Part shown: positions 13,993-16,399 of the stretch, piece after piece | Numbering within the stretch: position 1 is the first letter of the stretch | How the letters are laid out: every line of letters starts with the position of its first letter | Assembly (NCBI GenBank): GCA_035559315.1 | Contig: DATMBJ010000171.1 | Span: 1-16,399, forward strand | DNA length: 16,399 nt | Direction: 5' to 3' | From: DATLZM01 sp035559315 | Lineage (GTDB): Bacteria > Actinomycetota > UBA4738 > HRBIN12 | Notes under the pieces: generated by a model | What the model was told of the DNA's origin: nothing | Database searches by the model: none | The model's input: only the letters and a program-made list of their open reading frames with translations | Program-made: the position numbers and the translations under genes

Positions 13993-14919
13993 ATGGCCTT
14001 GCCGGAAGAGCGCCTCCTGGTCCGCCGGCTCCTCGAGGAGGTGGGGGCCCGCCCGGGCCTCCGCCCGGAGGAGGAACGGGAGCTGGCCCGGGCCGTGGCC
14101 GAGGGACAGGCGGCCCGGGCCCGGCTGGAGCGGGACGGGGGGCTCGAACCCGCGGCCCGGGCGGAGCTCGAGGAACGGGTCCGCCGTGGCACCGACGCGA
14201 AGCGCCGGCTCGTGGCCGCCCACCTGCCGCTCGTCGTCCGGCTGCTCCATCGGTACCGGTGGTCGGGCCTCCCGGTCCTCGACCTGTTCCAGGAGGGGAC
14301 CCTGGCGCTCCTCCGCGCCGCCGAGCGGTTCGACTGGCGGCGGGGGACGCCCTTCGGCGCGTACGCGGCGTGGTGGGTGCGCCACGCGCTCTCCCGCGCG
14401 GTCCGCGAGCACGTGGGCGCGGTCCGGCTGCCGGAGTCCAAGCGCCGGCAGCTGCGGAGCCTGGCCGAGGCCCGGGCCGAGCGGCCGTGGGCCTCGTGGG
14501 AGGAGCTCGCGGAGCGCGCCGAGCTCAGCATGGAGGACGCGGCGGCGCTCGCGCCGCTCCTCGGGAGCCCGGTGCCGCTCGAGGCGCCGGCCGGCCCGGG
14601 CTCCGACCGCACGCTCGAGGAGCTCCTCGCCGACCGGGAGGCCGAGGAGCGGCTCGAGGAGGTGCTGGTGGAGGCCGAGGTCGAACGCCTGATCCGGGCG
14701 GCCGAACAGACCCTCTCCCCCCGGGAGCGGGAGGTGCTGGAGGCCCGCTACGGCCTCGGGGGGCGCCAGCCCGAGACCCTCCGCGAGGTGGGCGAGCGGC
14801 TCGGGGTGAGCCTGCAGCGGGTCGCGCAGATCGAGGCGGCGGCCCTGGCGAAGCTGCGCCGCGCGCTGGGCGTGGGAGAGGGGGACGGGACCGGCCGGCA
14901 GCGCACGCCGACCGGCTGA
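13993..14919 (+). CDS. RpoD-like sigma-70 family factor with atypical promoter-contact residues
   Basis: This 308-residue sigma factor has group 1/2 layout. Region 1.2 covers about 7-66. Region 2 starts DAKRRLVAAHLPLVVRLLHRY (68-88), followed by LPVLDLFQEGTLALLRAAERFDWRRG and AYAAWWVRHALSRA (123-136). Region 3 includes ASWEELAERAELS, and region 4 is LSPREREVLEARYGLGG to VSLQRVAQIEAAALAKLRR (241-290). The Trp pair (127-128) and Tyr124, used in -10 melting, are kept. By alignment to E. coli RpoD, Gln437 is His131 and Thr440 is Ser134, while the -35 contacts Arg584, Glu585 and Arg588 are Leu274, Gln275 and Ala278. It is thus probably an alternative factor, or one weak on -35. The start is leaderless after TAGCGT. 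It is divergent from moxR, with no anti-sigma gene adjacent. Confidence 0.9.
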   Translation: MALPEERLLVRRLLEEVGARPGLRPEEERELARAVAEGQAARARLERDGGLEPAARAELEERVRRGTDAKRRLVAAHLPLVVRLLHRYRWSGLPVLDLFQEGTLALLRAAERFDWRRGTPFGAYAAWWVRHALSRAVREHVGAVRLPESKRRQLRSLAEARAERPWASWEELAERAELSMEDAAALAPLLGSPVPLEAPAGPGSDRTLEELLADREAEERLEEVLVEAEVERLIRAAEQTLSPREREVLEARYGLGGRQPETLREVGERLGVSLQRVAQIEAAALAKLRRALGVGEGDGTGRQRTPTG

Positions 14920-14938
14920 GGGGGCCGCGGTGGCTCGC

Positions 14939-14968
14939 TCGGACCACACCGTCGACGGACCGCCCCGA
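14939..14968. repeat. Two-level dyad between the sigma gene and marC
   Basis: A 10-bp perfect palindrome CCGTCGACGG (14949-14958) is flanked at equal 6-nt distances by TCGG (14939-14942) and CCGA (14965-14968), which also pair with one another. It lies 20 nt before the likely marC -10. With no loop in the core, it looks more like a protein-binding dyad than a terminator. Function is unknown. Confidence 0.35.
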
Positions 14969-14988
14969 GGAGCTCCCGCGGGCCGGGG

Positions 14989-14994
14989 TAGCAT
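14989..14994 (+). promoter_or_regulatory. -10 element of marC
   Basis: TAGCAT ends 6 nt before the marC ATG at 15001. The bases between are CCCGCC, with no SD, so the transcript should begin at or near the start codon. No TTGACA-like -35 was seen at 16-18 nt upstream. Confidence 0.5.
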
Positions 14995-15000
14995 CCCGCC

Positions 15001-15609
15001 ATGCCCTGGCGGGTGTTCGGGGAGACCCTCGTCACCTTCGTGGTGATCTTCGACCCCATCGGGTCGGTGCCGTTCTTCCTGGCCCTCACCGAGGGCCGAG
15101 CCCCCCGCGAGCGGCATCGCGCGGCCTACCTCGCGGTGCTCGCTGCCGCGGGGGTCCTCGCGGCCTTCGCCGCCTTCGGCCAGGCGCTCCTCGCCTACCT
15201 CTCGATCAGCCTGGAGAGCTTGATGGTGGCGGGCGGCCTCCTCCTGCTCCTGGTCGCGGCGGAGATGCTCCGCGGCGGGGACCCCGCCGCGGGAGTGCCG
15301 GAGGACGCGAGCCTCGCGCTCGTCCCCCTCGGGACCCCCTGGCTCGCCGGGCCCGGCGCGATCGTCCAGACGGTCCTCGCGATGCGACGCCACGAGGAGC
15401 TCCCGGAACGGCTGGCGGTGGTCGGAGGGATCGCGCTGGCCCTCGGCCTGGTCCTCCTCGCGCTCCGGCTCGCGACGCTGGTCGCCAGGGTGATCCGGCC
15501 CAGCGCGATCCACTTCCTGACGAGGATCATGGGTCTCCTGCTCACGGCGATCGCCGTCCAGCTCATCGTGGATGCGGTCGCCAGATGGCTCCGAGGGGGC
15601 CTCGCCTGA
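15001..15609 (+). CDS. MarC-family integral membrane protein
   Basis: This 202-residue membrane protein belongs to the MarC/UPF0056 family. It has about six hydrophobic segments, near residues 8-28, 44-64, 68-88, 108-127, 137-160 and 170-195. The opening ETLVTFVVIFDPIGSVPFFLALTEG contains the DPIG-x-x-P-x-F motif that defines the family, and LVPLGTPWLAGPGAIVQTVL repeats a related GPG-bearing motif in the second half, as expected for its internal duplication. RIMGLLLTAIAVQLIVDAV closes the protein. The family was once linked to multiple antibiotic resistance, but that role was not upheld, and its function remains unsettled. The start is leaderless after TAGCAT. It stands alone on the plus strand, convergent with doxX and closed by a 12-bp hairpin. 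Confidence 0.93.
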   Translation: MPWRVFGETLVTFVVIFDPIGSVPFFLALTEGRAPRERHRAAYLAVLAAAGVLAAFAAFGQALLAYLSISLESLMVAGGLLLLLVAAEMLRGGDPAAGVPEDASLALVPLGTPWLAGPGAIVQTVLAMRRHEELPERLAVVGGIALALGLVLLALRLATLVARVIRPSAIHFLTRIMGLLLTAIAVQLIVDAVARWLRGGLA

Positions 15610-15648
15610 CCGCCGGGGCGGCCCCGCGCCCCGTCATCCGGAGATGCG

Positions 15649-15677
15649 CGACGGCCCGCCGCAGGGGCGGGCCGTCG
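15649..15677. terminator. 12-bp GC hairpin between convergent marC and doxX
   Basis: CGACGGCCCGCC and GGCGGGCCGTCG pair perfectly around a GCAGG loop, 39 nt after the marC stop and 21 nt beyond the minus-strand doxX stop. It has no T-tract. Its right half shares GCAGGGGCGGGC with the hairpin at 16317-16363, on the other side of doxX. Confidence 0.7.
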
Positions 15678-15698
15678 GCCTTCGAACGGTCGGCGGCT

Positions 15699-16226
15699 TC
15701 AGGCCGCGACACGCTCCTCGGGGCTGGGGGCCCCGGCCGCCACCGGCTCGGCCCGGAGCGCGTTCACGAGGGTCCCGGCGAGCAGCCCGAGGACCAGCGC
15801 GAAGATCCCCGACGTCACCGGCTCGATCGCCAGGCCGAGCATCCGGTCCAGGCTGTAGGCACCGGGCCCGGTGAACGCGAGCGCCGTGGCCGCCGTCGCG
15901 TACACCAGCGGGAGCTCGTACCCGCCGTTCGAGTTCCACACCCCGTTCCGCAGGTGGACGGCCAGCACGGCGGTGGTCATGACGCCGATGATCGCGGCCG
16001 CCGCCAGCGGGGTGAGGAACCCGAGCGCGAGCAGCAGGCCGCCGAGCGACTCAGCGAGCCCGGCCACCCCGGCCCAGAACCGGCCGCGGCGGAAGCCGAG
16101 GGACTCCATCCACGCCCCGGTGCCGTCCAGGCCGTGGCCGCCGAACCAGCCGAACAGCTTCTGGGTGCCGTGGCCCACGAACAGGGCGCCGACGACCACC
16201 CTGAGCACGAGCAGCCCGAGCGACAT
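15699..16226 (-). CDS. DoxX-family membrane protein
   Basis: This 175-residue integral membrane protein is of the DoxX type. LLVLRVVVGALFVGHGTQKLFGWFGGHG (5-32) carries the classic first helix and the GHG-x-QK-x-FGWFGG signature. AGLAESLGGLLLALGFLTPLAA (55-76) is the second conserved helix, with two more hydrophobic segments at about 78-94 and 106-120. A further segment (about 135-157) lies before a polar tail. Relatives include a thiosulfate:quinone oxidoreductase subunit in archaea and a component of mycobacterial oxidative-stress complexes, but most members have no known reaction. The ATG at 16226 has a textbook SD, AAGGAGGTGA (16233-16242), 6 nt upstream, the strongest in the window. The gene is alone between two hairpins. 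An electron-transfer or redox-stress role is inference. Confidence 0.93.
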   Translation of the reverse strand: MSLGLLVLRVVVGALFVGHGTQKLFGWFGGHGLDGTGAWMESLGFRRGRFWAGVAGLAESLGGLLLALGFLTPLAAAAIIGVMTTAVLAVHLRNGVWNSNGGYELPLVYATAATALAFTGPGAYSLDRMLGLAIEPVTSGIFALVLGLLAGTLVNALRAEPVAAGAPSPEERVAA

Positions 16227-16271
16227 GGCTCCTCACCTCCTTCCCGTTCGAAGTCGACTCCCTACGGTGAC

Positions 16272-16291
16272 GGGCCCCTCACCCGGGGCCC
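16272..16291. other. 7-bp hairpin upstream of doxX
   Basis: GGGCCCC and GGGGCCC pair around TCACCC, about 45 nt upstream of the doxX start. It could lie in the doxX leader or just upstream of its promoter. No clear promoter was found nearby; TAGGGA at 16259-16264 on the minus strand is the best but poor -10 candidate. Confidence 0.35.
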
Positions 16292-16316
16292 GGAGCACGG
16301 CCCTCACGGGCCCGGA

Positions 16317-16363
16317 CCGACGCCCGCCCCGCGCCCGGTCGCCCGAGCAGGGGCGGGCGTCGG
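16317..16363. terminator. 14-bp perfect GC stem-loop upstream of doxX
   Basis: CCGACGCCCGCCCC (16317-16330) and its exact complement GGGGCGGGCGTCGG (16350-16363) flank a 19-nt loop. It is the longest perfect stem in the window and probably ends a transcript from the gene beyond the right edge. No T-tract is present. It resembles the hairpin at 15649-15677 in sequence. Confidence 0.6.
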
Positions 16364-16399
16364 CGTACGGGCCGGTGGCGGCCCGCCGAGGGGCCGCCG

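Noticed and set aside
13057..15513. An 818-codon minus-strand frame that includes MoxR
   Set aside because: The part before the Met at 13950 is antisense to the sigma factor and marC. The MoxR protein begins at the leaderless ATG at 13950.

Overview
This is a very GC-rich, gene-dense bacterial window with 15 protein-coding genes on both strands. No tRNA, rRNA, CRISPR array or insertion sequence was seen. The codon bias, the GTG starts and the many Shine-Dalgarno-less starts placed 6-7 bases after a TAnnnT hexamer suggest an Actinomycetota-like organism, probably a poorly sampled soil or sediment lineage. That placement is inference, because no 16S or marker gene is present.

Layout. (1) 56-3887, minus strand: a sugar-uptake and use block. 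It holds a GH15-like glucosidase made of the catalytic barrel only, a UgpC/MalK-type ABC ATPase and a lipoprotein solute-binding protein; the permeases should lie beyond the left edge. (2) 3905-4800, plus strand: a macro-domain ADP-ribose deacetylase and a one-domain rhodanese. (3) 4841-10147: an MFS transporter divergent from a complete three-subunit glycolate-oxidase-type dehydrogenase (glcD-glcE-glcF). A degenerate 38-bp tandem repeat containing SD-plus-start signals lies at the glcD/glcE junction. (4) 10203-11863: a double-ACT-domain protein and a YceI protein on minus, and a divergent MarR regulator whose intergenic region holds face-to-face promoters and a 7-bp inverted repeat. (5) 11910-14919: a MoxR AAA ATPase and CoxE-like VWA protein (8-nt overlap), divergent from an RpoD-like sigma factor with substituted promoter-contact residues. 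(6) 15001-16226: a MarC-family membrane protein convergent with a DoxX-family membrane protein. Perfect GC-rich hairpins lie on both sides of doxX.

How the genes work together. Region 1 would bind, import and cleave an alpha-glucoside; GlcDEF would oxidise a 2-hydroxyacid at the membrane and pass electrons to quinone; YceI and MarR form a small regulatory pair; and MoxR-VWA is a metal-dependent remodelling pair of unknown client. The most unusual signals are regulatory: repeated leaderless -10-only promoters, two divergent gene pairs whose -10 elements overlap almost completely, the tandem initiation-region repeat before glcE, and the divergent sigma factor.
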